From positions 1 through 38,416 of the IMG/VR virus record IMGVR_UViG_3300035070_001292: 38,416 bases of DNA; one strand, given 5' to 3'. Under the pieces are notes generated by a model. It made no database searches. It was not told where the DNA came from and worked only from the letters and a program-made list of their open reading frames with translations. A program made the translations under genes and the position numbers. Below, in pieces: positions 1 to 6,418 of the stretch (position 1 is its first letter; every line of letters starts with the position of its first letter). Source of the stretch: a virus.

Positions 1-90
1 AGCGTAGACCTTAGATGTTCCGTTTTGTAGTGTTTCAAACTTAACATTAAGTTTTAAACCACCTTCTTTTCTATGAGTACCCCATGAGTG
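1..90 (-). other. Minus-strand coding-like fragment at left edge
   Basis: All three plus frames hit a stop within the first 30 bases. One minus frame is open from about position 147 to the edge and reads, near the edge, HSWGTHRKEGGLKLNVKF, which has protein-like composition. It is loosely reminiscent of DDE transposase cores of the W-x-x-(R/K)-K-x-G-x-(I/L)-K-L type, but this is too short to assign. The same minus frame between 91 and 147 runs antisense to real amidotransferase codons, so only the part left of about 90 is likely genuine. Joining the two window ends as a circle does not extend it: the frame meets TAA after three codons. Confidence 0.3.
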
Positions 91-91
91 G

Positions 92-1135
92 TTGCGCAGT
101 GAAGATTGGAGTAGCTTCAAGAAACCTAAGATGCGACTGTTGCTAGGTCATAATCGGTACGCGACTCAGGGGATGGTCAACCTTAAGAATGCCCACCCAT
201 TTGTACACAATAAGATTGTTGGTGTGCATAACGGCACACTTAACGACCGAAAACAGTTGCTAGATAGCAGGAAATTTGAGGTAGATAGTGATAATATCTA
301 TCACCACATTAGTAAGAAAGGTTTGAAAGATTTTGTAGATAATAGTTCAAACGGTAGTTATTGCCTAGCTTGGGTTGATGGTCACACGAAGACCTTCAAC
401 ATGCTAAGAAACTACCAAAGACCAATGTATATGGCTAGAGGTCTTGGTAAGTCTTGTACATTCTTTGCCTCTGAAGAATGGATGCTTGAGGTTGCCTTCG
501 CTAAGAATTCGTACATTGGCGATGCACCTGCTGAGTTAGAAACTAATAAGTTATACCAAATCAAACTCGATGGAGTTGGTTTGGTCAATGGTGATTCACA
601 TGGGCAAGAGTTTAAGTACACTTACAATTACACAAAACCACGAGCTGTAACCTTTAACACAACAACTATTGTAGGGAAGCTTAGGAGTTTTTTCTACGCT
701 GGCGAGGTGAAGAGTCAGCGTGGTGATTTTCTCTTCACCAATGGTAGTTGTAATGGTGCAACTGTTCGTGTAGTTTTTAAGGGCGAACACTCATTAAAGC
801 GTAAGCTATTGAGTAGCAGCGCTACAACCGAATTTACTGGGTCTGTACTCTACATTATGAGGGTGAATGGTGTTAGTGTACCAGTTATTGATGGAGAAAG
901 TATTGAAGCTAAACCGAAAGTTAGTGTGACTAAAATGGTCAGTGGTTTACTAATGACAGAGCTGGAGTTCAACAGAGCTACCAGTGGTGGTTGTGCTTGG
1001 TGTACAGGCTATTGTGACTTTAACAAGCACAGCCACTTAGTTTTGTTTGACCAAGACAGGAAAGACTTCTTGTGTCATACCTGTAATACAAAAGAAAACC
1101 GTAAATTTTTTATTGCTAATGAGGAATGGGTATGA
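92..1135 (+). CDS. Class II glutamine amidotransferase domain protein, 5'-truncated
   Basis: Ntn-type glutaminase domain that would release ammonia from glutamine for the neighbouring ligases. Visible motifs, numbered from the TTG at 92, are GHNRYATQG (19-27, equivalent to the GlmS RWATHG motif), AHPFVHN and GVHNGTL (about 34-49) and SDNIYHHI (about 66-73). Homologues have some 60-70 residues before the first motif, beginning with the catalytic N-terminal Cys. Here an in-frame TGA lies at 74-76, and upstream DNA is not coding on this strand, so the nucleophile is absent. The TTG start is nominal. The C-terminus carries two Cys pairs (CAWC and CHTC, about residues 300-330) that could form a zinc ribbon. 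The gene overlaps the following ligase. The family is clear, but as read it should lack glutaminase activity. It is either a remnant or cut by a wrong assembly join. Confidence 0.85.
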   Translation: MRSEDWSSFKKPKMRLLLGHNRYATQGMVNLKNAHPFVHNKIVGVHNGTLNDRKQLLDSRKFEVDSDNIYHHISKKGLKDFVDNSSNGSYCLAWVDGHTKTFNMLRNYQRPMYMARGLGKSCTFFASEEWMLEVAFAKNSYIGDAPAELETNKLYQIKLDGVGLVNGDSHGQEFKYTYNYTKPRAVTFNTTTIVGKLRSFFYAGEVKSQRGDFLFTNGSCNGATVRVVFKGEHSLKRKLLSSSATTEFTGSVLYIMRVNGVSVPVIDGESIEAKPKVSVTKMVSGLLMTELEFNRATSGGCAWCTGYCDFNKHSHLVLFDQDRKDFLCHTCNTKENRKFFIANEEWV

Positions 1136-1962
1136 AAACTAGATTGAAACTTGGTTGTGACCCTGAAGTTTTCCTTCGTAAGAATGGTCGTAAGACTTTC
1201 ACCAGCGCTGTGGGGTTTAGTACAGGGACTAAGGAATCACCTCAAAAACTTAAAAAAGGCGGTTTACAAGTAGATGGAATGGCTTTGGAATTTAATATAA
1301 AGCCAGCGACGACTAAAGACGCTTGGGTTGGTAATATAAAATCTGTAATGGATGAGATGAAAGAGTGGACAGGTTCTTACGATGTGGTAGCAACACCAAC
1401 TGCACACTTCACCAAGAAGCATCTGGAGGCACAACCAGAGTGTGCAACTGAGCTTGGGTGTAACCCAGACTTTAATGCCTGGCGTGATTCAAGGGCGAAC
1501 CCAACCCCTAATGCAACTAATGTGAACTTCCGTACTGGTGCAGGTCATATACACTTTGGTTGGTGTGAGGGTGTAGACCCACACCACCCAGCACACTTAG
1601 CCACTTGCGAACTCTTAGTTAAGAGTTTAGATGTAACACTAGGCTTTCTATGTACTAAGTTTGACAAAGATGTTTTGCGCTCAAGTTTATATGGGAAGCC
1701 AGGAGCCTACCGACCAAAGCCATACGGTTGTGAGTATAGAGTGCCAAGTAATGCTTGGCTTCGTGACGAGGCAACTATAGCTTGGGTTTATGATGTATGC
1801 AAAAGAGTGTTTCAGTTACTTTGTAGAGGTTATATAATCAGTGACCTCTTCAATGAATCCGAGGTTTACTATGTGTTTTCAAACAGAAACATATATAGTT
1901 ATAGTCACAGAAAGATGGAATCTCTTGTAAGAAGACTTAATATACCACAACCACCACTGTAG
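1132..1962 (+). CDS. Phage COOH-NH2 ligase (phiEco32 type 2, glutamine-synthetase fold)
   Basis: Predicted ATP-dependent carboxylate-amine ligase of about 276 residues. It has the family pattern: an N-terminal GCDPEVFL strand with the metal-binding Glu, GLQVDGMALEFN (second acidic strand), GAGHIHFGW (His-rich metal/ATP strand), and a late basic stretch ending CEYRVPSNAWL. These match the COOH-NH2 ligase type 2 family described for phage phiEco32. The substrate is unknown; by analogy it would join an amino group, or ammonia from the adjacent amidotransferase, to a carboxylate. ATG at 1126 is possible, but GAGG at 1121-1124 is better spaced for ATG 1132. The start overlaps the amidotransferase stop, indicating translational coupling. 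No ATP-grasp gene is in the window. Confidence 0.85.
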   Translation: MKTRLKLGCDPEVFLRKNGRKTFTSAVGFSTGTKESPQKLKKGGLQVDGMALEFNIKPATTKDAWVGNIKSVMDEMKEWTGSYDVVATPTAHFTKKHLEAQPECATELGCNPDFNAWRDSRANPTPNATNVNFRTGAGHIHFGWCEGVDPHHPAHLATCELLVKSLDVTLGFLCTKFDKDVLRSSLYGKPGAYRPKPYGCEYRVPSNAWLRDEATIAWVYDVCKRVFQLLCRGYIISDLFNESEVYYVFSNRNIYSYSHRKMESLVRRLNIPQPPL

Positions 1963-1970
1963 AGGTTTTT

Positions 1971-2489
1971 ATGTACGATTGTGTGGATTATGCACACAGG
2001 GATTTGTGCAACTCATTCATGTGGGTTAACAACTCTGTGTTGTATATATTTCAAGTTTGGGGGGAATTCATGGCGACTGGTGTTAACAAGGATGGGGAGT
2101 TTGTTGATTTTAATGTTAACAATGTTTTACTAAGGACACCCACTGTTGGTTATGCCATAAATCGTTATGGGTGTTATGAGTATTTAGTAAGGTTGAATAG
2201 AGTGCGTGGATGTTATAAGCGTGGTGTTTGCGCACACAACACTCCTGGGCTACACGAATCAAACCGAGCATTGGTGTGTGAATCCTTAGAAAATACACCT
2301 ATAACTAAGGACTACTTGGTTGAAGCACTACAAACTAGGGATTGTGTGGTTGGTGGTGTGTTCTTAGTTAAGATGGACGGCACAGTACACTACAAAGGGT
2401 GCGCTGTTGGTGTGTTTATAGAAGGTTCTTTCAAAATGAAGCGTGGTAAGAAATACCTGAAAGATTTAATTGAGGGTTTGTTGCTATGA
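1971..2489 (+). CDS. Unrecognised protein between two amidoligase genes
   Basis: A 172-residue protein I do not recognise. It starts at ATG 1971 behind AGAGG (1961-1965), eight bases after the ligase stop, and its stop overlaps the next start as ATGA. It is rich in Cys, Tyr and Val, with a central segment containing GCYEYLVRLNRVRGCYKRG and a basic C-terminal tail (KMKRGKKYLKDL). No signal peptide or convincing membrane helix is seen. Its position inside the cluster suggests a role in the same pathway, such as an accessory subunit, acceptor protein or substrate, but this is inference only. Confidence 0.75.
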   Translation: MYDCVDYAHRDLCNSFMWVNNSVLYIFQVWGEFMATGVNKDGEFVDFNVNNVLLRTPTVGYAINRYGCYEYLVRLNRVRGCYKRGVCAHNTPGLHESNRALVCESLENTPITKDYLVEALQTRDCVVGGVFLVKMDGTVHYKGCAVGVFIEGSFKMKRGKKYLKDLIEGLLL

Positions 2490-3262
2490 GTGGTTTAGTT
2501 TGTAGAAAGACAACTTGTAAAAAACAAACATTTGGTGTTGAGGTGGAGGTGGAGGGTCGTAACATAGACAGTGTATATTGCTCTTTCTGGGATAAGGTTG
2601 TTGACCACTCACTAAGGGGTGAAAGTTGTGAGTTTGTACTCAAAGAAGCTAGTAGTATGTCTTACGCTAGTCGGGCTATACAGGCATTGAAAGAGCATTT
2701 AGTTAATGGCACTGTCTCACCATCCATAAGAACATCAGTCCACATTCATTTGAATGTCCAGCACATGACTTACTTGCAGATTATGAACATCATTACAGTG
2801 TACTTTGCACTTGAAAATGTGTTTATGAGCTGGTGTGGTGTAAAGAGGGAGGGTAATCCGTTTTGCCTACGCAACCAAGATTCCGAGGAGCAGTTACTAA
2901 CACTTATCAGTGGTGCTAAGTCTAGTAACTTTAATAGATTGGAAAATGGCTTTAATCGTTATGCAAGTTTGAATTTGCAAGCCATCTTCTCTAAAGGTTC
3001 CTTAGAGTTTAGGGGTATGCCATTACCTACAGATTTAGATGACATACTAATTGGTATGGATGTCGTTCGTCGTATCAAAAAGTTTGCTAGGAAGTTTAAG
3101 AACCCAAAGGAGGTTGCTAAACAGTTAGCTAAAGGTCATGTACAATTTGCTAAGGATGCGTTTGGTGTGCATTACGACACATTTGATAACGGTCAGGTTG
3201 AACAGAATATGGCTACATGTAGTGTGTTTGTTAACGACTTAGCTTATTGTAGGGTGTGGTAG
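2486..3262 (+). CDS. Amidoligase (Amidoligase_2-like)
   Basis: A second glutamine-synthetase-fold ligase of 258 residues. Diagnostic strands are FGVEVEVEG near residue 16 (paired Glu residues for Mg-ATP), a Glu-containing CEFVLKEA strand near 50, TSVHIHLNV near 82 (His-x-His-x-Asn strand), and RYASLNLQ followed by GSLEFRGMP near 160-180, where Arg binds phosphate and Glu closes the metal site. This arrangement matches the Amidoligase_2 family. It should form an amide bond with ATP; the substrate is unknown. Translation is coupled to the previous gene by ATGA. Two different ligases beside an amidotransferase and a cyclotransferase-like enzyme strongly suggest one pathway. Confidence 0.82.
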   Translation: MSGLVCRKTTCKKQTFGVEVEVEGRNIDSVYCSFWDKVVDHSLRGESCEFVLKEASSMSYASRAIQALKEHLVNGTVSPSIRTSVHIHLNVQHMTYLQIMNIITVYFALENVFMSWCGVKREGNPFCLRNQDSEEQLLTLISGAKSSNFNRLENGFNRYASLNLQAIFSKGSLEFRGMPLPTDLDDILIGMDVVRRIKKFARKFKNPKEVAKQLAKGHVQFAKDAFGVHYDTFDNGQVEQNMATCSVFVNDLAYCRVW

Positions 3263-3329
3263 CCCAATGTGATGCTAGAGCCGGTAATTTTTGCTAGAAA
3301 AATTTTCAACCAATTAGAGGTTTTGTTAT
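3263..3329 (+). promoter_or_regulatory. Intergenic gap with AT-only hairpin and GCTAGA repeat
   Basis: A 67-bp gap, large for this operon. It holds a perfect 7-bp hairpin, AATTTTT (3286-3292) with AAAAATT (3298-3304), around a GCTAG loop. The hexamer GCTAGA occurs twice (from 3274 and 3293). The stem is too AT-rich and lacks a U-run for a standard terminator, so it may be an operator or promoter site. AGAGG (3316-3320) is the ribosome binding site of the next gene. Confidence 0.3.
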
Positions 3330-3674
3330 ATGAATAGTTGTTTTTTCTATGGCACACTTAAACGAGGTCATTACAATAACGATAGGTTTGCAGATAAATT
3401 AAAGTTTGTTTGCACTGGCACTGTTATTGACCACTCACTTGTTAGTGAGAATAAATACTACCCACACGCTATCGAACAGGATGGTGGGTCAATCAATGGT
3501 GAGGTGTTTCAATTAGATGATGAAGCACTAGCGAGAATTAGCTTGATGGAGCTTGGGGCTGGTTATAAGATTAAGAAGGTTCCTGTACGGACTGAGCATG
3601 GCTTTTTGGAGTGCTTAATGTACTACTCAGACGACCAAGAGTTGAAAAACTTACCAACATATAGTACGTTTTGA
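3330..3674 (+). CDS. Gamma-glutamylcyclotransferase (AIG2)-like protein
   Basis: A 114-residue protein of the GGCT/AIG2 fold. It opens with FFYGTLKRGHYNN, the YGTL(K/R)xG substrate-loop motif, has the INGEVFQLDDEALARI strand-helix, and carries an acidic residue in the MELGAGYKIKKVPV segment where the catalytic Glu is expected. GGCT enzymes cyclise gamma-glutamyl groups to 5-oxoproline and release the amine. In amidoligase clusters such a protein is predicted to reverse or trim gamma-glutamyl amide products. ATG 3330 follows AGAGG at suitable spacing. The exact substrate is unknown. Confidence 0.85.
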   Translation: MNSCFFYGTLKRGHYNNDRFADKLKFVCTGTVIDHSLVSENKYYPHAIEQDGGSINGEVFQLDDEALARISLMELGAGYKIKKVPVRTEHGFLECLMYYSDDQELKNLPTYSTF

Positions 3675-3681
3675 GGTGACT

Positions 3682-4119
3682 ATGCTTAAAGTTAAAAAAT
3701 TAGTTGACAAAGCTGTTGTTCCAGAGTATGCTACTCCAGGTGCAGCAGGTATGGACTTAGTTGCTACCAGCGTTGATTATAAAGTTAGTGGTACTTACGA
3801 TGTGATACAGTATGTAGAGTATGGAACAGGACTAGCTTTTGAAATACCAGAAGGTTATGTTGGGTTACTGTTTCCACGGTCAAGTGTAAGCAACACTGAT
3901 TTAATGCTAGCTAATAGTGTTGGCGTTATAGACTCTGACTATCGTGGTGAGGTAAAGCTTCGCTTTCGTGAGGTTGGTGTTTTAGGTTCAATTTATAAGG
4001 TTGGTGACCGTGTAGGTCAAATTGTGTTTGTACCATCCATAAACTTACCTGTAACTGTTGTGGGTACACTGAGTGACAGTGATCGTGGTGAAGGTGGGTT
4101 TGGTAGCACAGGGGCTTGA
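3682..4119 (+). CDS. dut: dUTP diphosphatase (trimeric dUTPase)
   Basis: Hydrolyses dUTP to dUMP and pyrophosphate, limiting uracil in DNA and supplying the thymidylate synthase encoded next. All five family motifs are present in order: PGAAGMDL, PRSSVS, GVIDSDYRGEV (uracil-binding hairpin and catalytic Asp), GDRVGQIVF, and the C-terminal P-loop-like RGEGGFGSTG. The length of 145 residues is normal. GTG at 3676 is possible, but GAGGTG (3673-3678) spaces better to ATG 3682. The stop overlaps the ribosome-binding region of the next gene. Confidence 0.95.
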   Translation: MLKVKKLVDKAVVPEYATPGAAGMDLVATSVDYKVSGTYDVIQYVEYGTGLAFEIPEGYVGLLFPRSSVSNTDLMLANSVGVIDSDYRGEVKLRFREVGVLGSIYKVGDRVGQIVFVPSINLPVTVVGTLSDSDRGEGGFGSTGA

Positions 4120-4121
4120 CG

Positions 4122-4964
4122 ATGCAAACATACTTAGATTTGCTACAAGATGTAATGGATAATGGTGAGTATTTACAGAACAGGACTGGTGTTGCCACTA
4201 AGTCAGTGTTTGGCAGGCAACTTAGGTTTGACTTGTCGGAAGGCTTTCCTGCTGTAACGACTAAGAAGCTTGCTTTTCATGCTGTTAAAAGTGAGTTGCT
4301 GTGGATGCTGAGTGGTTCTTCTTGTGTAGATGATTTACGAGCTATACAATATGGCGAAGATAATCGCTATAACCCTGACAAACGAACTGTGTGGGACGAT
4401 AACTACGAAGTGCAAGGTAGGGCATTAGGTTATACTGACGGGCAGCTAGGGCCTGTATACGGCGCACAATGGCGTGGTAGAGCAAACCACTTCACTGACC
4501 AGATTAGTGCAGCTATTGAACAAATCAAGTCTGGGTCAAACTCTCGTAGAATTATAGTGAGTAGTTGGGATGTTGCTAGTATTGACAGAATGGCACTGCC
4601 ACCATGCCACTTAATGTTCCAATTTAAAGTGGTAAGGAATAAGCTATGTTGCCTAGTATATTTACGCTCCAATGATTTGTTCTTAGGTGCTCCTTTTAAC
4701 ATTGCGTCATACGCACTACTCACTCACATGGTTGCTCAAGTGTGTGAGTTAGAGGTTGGTGAGCTTATTTACACAATAGGGGATGCCCACATTTATGAAA
4801 ACCATTTTGAAGTGGTTGAGAGGCAACTTAGTCGCACTCCATTAAACAAGCCTAAGTTAATGTTAAATGGTGTGGTTGATTGTATTGATGATTTCGTGGT
4901 GGAAGATATTAATTTAGTCCACTATGATTCTTATGGTGTGTTAAGTGCTAGTATGGTGGTGTAG
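4122..4964 (+). CDS. thyA: Thymidylate synthase (T4 Td-like ThyA)
   Basis: Methylates dUMP to dTMP with methylenetetrahydrofolate. Key motifs are RTGVATKSVFG (phosphate-binding Arg), FPAVTTKKL, TVWDDNYEVQ then GQLGPVYGAQWR, SRRIIVSSW, LPPCHLMFQF (catalytic Cys about residue 162), and RSNDLFLGAPFNIASY. The Asn in PFN corresponds to the dUMP-selecting Asn of ThyA, whereas dCMP hydroxymethylases have Asp there, so a dUMP enzyme is favoured. The WDDNYE segment is close to T4 Td. The coding region is uninterrupted, unlike intron-bearing T4 td. TTG at 4116 is in frame, but ATG 4122 behind AGGGG is preferred. Confidence 0.95.
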   Translation: MQTYLDLLQDVMDNGEYLQNRTGVATKSVFGRQLRFDLSEGFPAVTTKKLAFHAVKSELLWMLSGSSCVDDLRAIQYGEDNRYNPDKRTVWDDNYEVQGRALGYTDGQLGPVYGAQWRGRANHFTDQISAAIEQIKSGSNSRRIIVSSWDVASIDRMALPPCHLMFQFKVVRNKLCCLVYLRSNDLFLGAPFNIASYALLTHMVAQVCELEVGELIYTIGDAHIYENHFEVVERQLSRTPLNKPKLMLNGVVDCIDDFVVEDINLVHYDSYGVLSASMVV

Positions 4965-4978
4965 CTGAGTGGCGAGAG

Positions 4979-5083
4979 ATGAGCGTGTTAGTAGTCATGT
5001 TGATGATATTGGCAGGTCTTGTTCCTTATGACGAATACAGGCTTGCAACAGAAGATGAAATTGAACAGTGGCTGACACGCTGA
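4979..5083 (+). CDS. Small ORF, 34 residues, hydrophobic N-terminus
   Basis: ATG 4979 lies 15 bases after the thyA stop behind GGCGAGAG. The product begins MSVLVVMLMILAGL, a short hydrophobic stretch that could be a membrane segment or signal anchor, then turns acidic (TEDEIEQWLTR). I do not recognise it. A perfect 12-bp inverted repeat begins seven bases into the ORF and ends nine bases after it, which is unusual for a coding region. Confidence 0.45.
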   Translation: MSVLVVMLMILAGLVPYDEYRLATEDEIEQWLTR

Positions 5084-5092
5084 CTACTAACA
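4986..5092. repeat. 12-bp perfect inverted repeat bracketing the small ORF
   Basis: TGTTAGTAGTCA at 4986-4997 is the exact reverse complement of TGACTACTAACA at 5081-5092, separated by 83 bases. The outward halves contain GTTAG and CTAAC cores like those of the attC sites downstream, but in the opposite arrangement, as at the two edges of a cassette. It could be a long-range mRNA stem that hides the small ORF, or a scar or boundary of the inserted region. Only the symmetry itself is certain. Confidence 0.6.
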
Positions 5093-5111
5093 TGAGGCAG
5101 TGGATTATATT

Positions 5112-5507
5112 ATGGAAACGCAAATCTTCGAAAACTTCAAAGAATTCAAGAAAAGAGAAGACAAATCCATTAATGGGGTATCGCCAGAGTTCGCTGAACG
5201 ATTCCCTAACTATAAAGTGGATAACGAAACGAACTCAGGTTGTTGGGAGTGCAATCACTGCGATCATTGTGTGAACTGCGATTTTTGTAATGACTGCAAG
5301 AGATGCAATTACTGCCGACACTGCAAGAACTGCAAGAACTGTAGATTGTGCGAGAGCTGCAATTACTGCGAGAACTGTGTGGACTGCGATTACTGCAAGA
5401 ACTGCATAGACTGCGAAAGCTGCGATCACTGCGAGTTATGCACATCATATAAATTTATTTGGAAAAGATGTAACGCACTGGGCCGCAATAACAGACCCGA
5501 TAGTTAG
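5112..5507 (+). CDS. Cys-triplet repeat protein (23 Cys at exact three-residue period)
   Basis: A 131-residue protein. Residues 1-40 are ordinary and charged. From about residue 44 (GCWECNHCDHCVNC) to about residue 110 (CESCDHCELC), Cys recurs every third residue 23 times without a break, and the two residues between are mostly Asn, Asp, Lys, Glu, Tyr and His. The triplets hint at a 15-residue higher-order unit. Such a chain could bind many metal ions, form disulfides, or wind as a solenoid. No signal peptide is seen, so cytoplasmic metal binding is more plausible than disulfides (inference). ATG 5112 is preferred, with GTG 5100 as an alternative. Its 3' end lies within the first attC-like site, as in a gene cassette. 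Confidence 0.8.
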   Translation: METQIFENFKEFKKREDKSINGVSPEFAERFPNYKVDNETNSGCWECNHCDHCVNCDFCNDCKRCNYCRHCKNCKNCRLCESCNYCENCVDCDYCKNCIDCESCDHCELCTSYKFIWKRCNALGRNNRPDS

Positions 5508-5553
5508 TAAAGTTAAGCCGCGCCCCAGTGTCCGCTCGAATGAGTTGTTAGTT
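5471..5553 (+). repeat. attC-like site 1
   Basis: Outer cores are TAAC (5471-5474) and GTTAGTT (5547-5553). CACTGGG (5476-5482) pairs perfectly with CCCAGTG (5524-5530), and after one mismatch CGC (5484-5486) pairs with GCG (5520-5522). The right arm contains TCCGCTCGAATGAGTT just before the core. The left arm is shorter than usual for attC and lies inside the end of the Cys-repeat gene, so this unit is atypical. Confidence 0.5.
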
Positions 5554-5568
5554 TTCAGGAGTTAATTT

Positions 5569-5877
5569 ATGATAATACTGAGATTACCAAAACCAACCTA
5601 CCCATTAATTGACAAGTTAAAGGCGCGTATAGAAGCAGCCTACAGTTTGGCAGACAAAGTTCCGGACCACTATGATGGTGACGATCTGCGAGTTCTGTTA
5701 AGAAGTATAGCCCATGAGCTGTTGGGAGAGGCGGACGCACTTGAGGATATTCGCTCTGCAAACGCTCAACTTCGAGATTGTGCCGAGGGATATATGGCGA
5801 GATGCGACGAGCTTGAGGCGCAGCTTGAAACTGCCGTAGCCGATGCAGGCAGAGCACGAAATTTCTGGTGGCAGTGA
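5569..5877 (+). CDS. Cassette gene: small protein with C-terminal coiled coil
   Basis: A 102-residue protein starting at ATG 5569 behind AGGAG (5557-5561). The N-terminus reads LPKPTYPLIDKLKARIEAAY. The C-terminal half (IRSANAQLRDCAEGYMARCD and onward) has heptad-like spacing suggesting a coiled coil. This resembles small phage and cassette proteins with C-terminal coiled coils, but I cannot name a family. The stop at 5875-5877 directly precedes the next attC-like site. Confidence 0.75.
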   Translation: MIILRLPKPTYPLIDKLKARIEAAYSLADKVPDHYDGDDLRVLLRSIAHELLGEADALEDIRSANAQLRDCAEGYMARCDELEAQLETAVADAGRARNFWWQ

Positions 5878-5955
5878 ATATAACGCAGAGCTATGGGGCG
5901 AGCCGTTAGGCGAGTCCAGTGAGTGAAACGAACGGCTTTCAGCGAGTAGTTAGAG
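5878..5955 (+). repeat. attC-like site 2
   Basis: TAAC (5881-5884) and GTTAGAG (5949-5955) form the outer cores. AGCCGTT (5901-5907) pairs exactly with AACGGCT (5931-5937), giving an inner 7-bp stem. The right arm CTTTCAGCGAGTA precedes the core. It starts immediately after the preceding stop codon and ends nine bases before the next ATG, the normal layout of a cassette boundary. Confidence 0.5.
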
Positions 5956-5963
5956 GGCATTTT

Positions 5964-6191
5964 ATGGTAGCGGCACGATGGATAGGTAATACAGAAGATG
6001 AAACTGGCGAGGCGATTTTCATGATTGAGGGTGTTGAATACAGGCTCGCCCTAGACAGCTTTGCTAAGTTCCGGACGATAGAAACGATGCTGGAAGTAAC
6101 TTTTAAGCAGGGCAAACAGTTTGCGGCGCAGGCTATACGCAGCCACCTTGACCGCGCGATGAGACAGGAGGAGCTGCAACATGCCCTCTAA
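5964..6191 (+). CDS. Cassette gene: 75-residue hypothetical protein
   Basis: ATG 5964 sits behind AGAGGG (5952-5957). The longer reading from GTG 5919 would start inside attC-like site 2 and is rejected. The protein has an N-terminal MVAARWIGNTEDETGEAIF stretch, then a helical, basic C-terminus (FAAQAIRSHLDRAMRQEELQ). No family is recognised. Its stop codon TAA (6189-6191) forms part of the left core of the next site, typical of integron cassettes. Confidence 0.7.
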   Translation: MVAARWIGNTEDETGEAIFMIEGVEYRLALDSFAKFRTIETMLEVTFKQGKQFAAQAIRSHLDRAMRQEELQHAL

Positions 6192-6237
6192 CCTTGTGGT
6201 AAGCGGCGGGACGTCCGACTTGAGCGACAAGTTAGGT
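6186..6237 (+). repeat. attC-like site 3 (best paired outer arms)
   Basis: CTCTAAC (6186-6192) and GTTAGGT (6231-6237) are the outer cores. CTAAC plus TTGT (6194-6197) pair with ACAA (6227-6230) plus GTTAG, nine pairs interrupted by one unpaired C at 6193. An extrahelical base next to this position is a known feature of folded attC sites. The right arm CTTGAGCGACAA and a TCCG just before it match the other sites. Total length is 52 bp. Confidence 0.65.
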
Positions 6238-6249
6238 GCCAAGCTGAAT

Positions 6250-6417
6250 GTGACGGCTGAGATAAAGGAAATATTTGATGAGGCTCTTGCATACCAGAAT
6301 TGCAGAGACGCATGTATTAAAGGTGTTTTCTCAAACCGGAGAGCCGTATACCACGCGAAGCGATACATACAAACATCACGAAAATTAAATTACACACAAA
6401 ACAATAACAGAGGCTGA
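6250..6417 (+). CDS. Cassette gene: 55-residue hypothetical protein
   Basis: A short basic protein containing EIKEIFDEALAYQNCRDAC and HAKRYIQTSRKLNY. The open frame extends back to 6181, but that part lies in attC-like site 3, so a start after 6237 is needed. GTG 6250 is the first reasonable choice (CTG 6244 is possible), though its ribosome binding site is weak (AGGTG 6233-6237). The stop is one base before the next ATG, so both ORFs probably share a cassette and are co-translated. No function is recognised. Confidence 0.5.
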   Translation: MTAEIKEIFDEALAYQNCRDACIKGVFSNRRAVYHAKRYIQTSRKLNYTQNNNRG

Positions 6418-6418
6418 T

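Noticed and set aside
1-147. IS-type transposase fragment at the left edge
   Set aside because: Only about 30 plausible residues are available and the resemblance is loose; no terminal inverted repeat or target duplication is visible. Kept as an unassigned fragment.
3286-3304. Rho-independent terminator in the amidoligase operon
   Set aside because: The stem is seven A-T pairs only, without GC content or a proper U-run.
4122-4964. dUMP or dCMP hydroxymethylase instead of thymidylate synthase
   Set aside because: The Asn of PFNIASY and the overall T4 Td-like WDDNYE segment favour ordinary dUMP methylation, so this enzyme alone is not evidence for modified DNA.
5206-5448. Ser/Cys-repeat minus-strand frames opposite the Cys-triplet gene
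   Set aside because: They are antisense mirrors of the repetitive TGC-rich codons, with no ribosome binding site.
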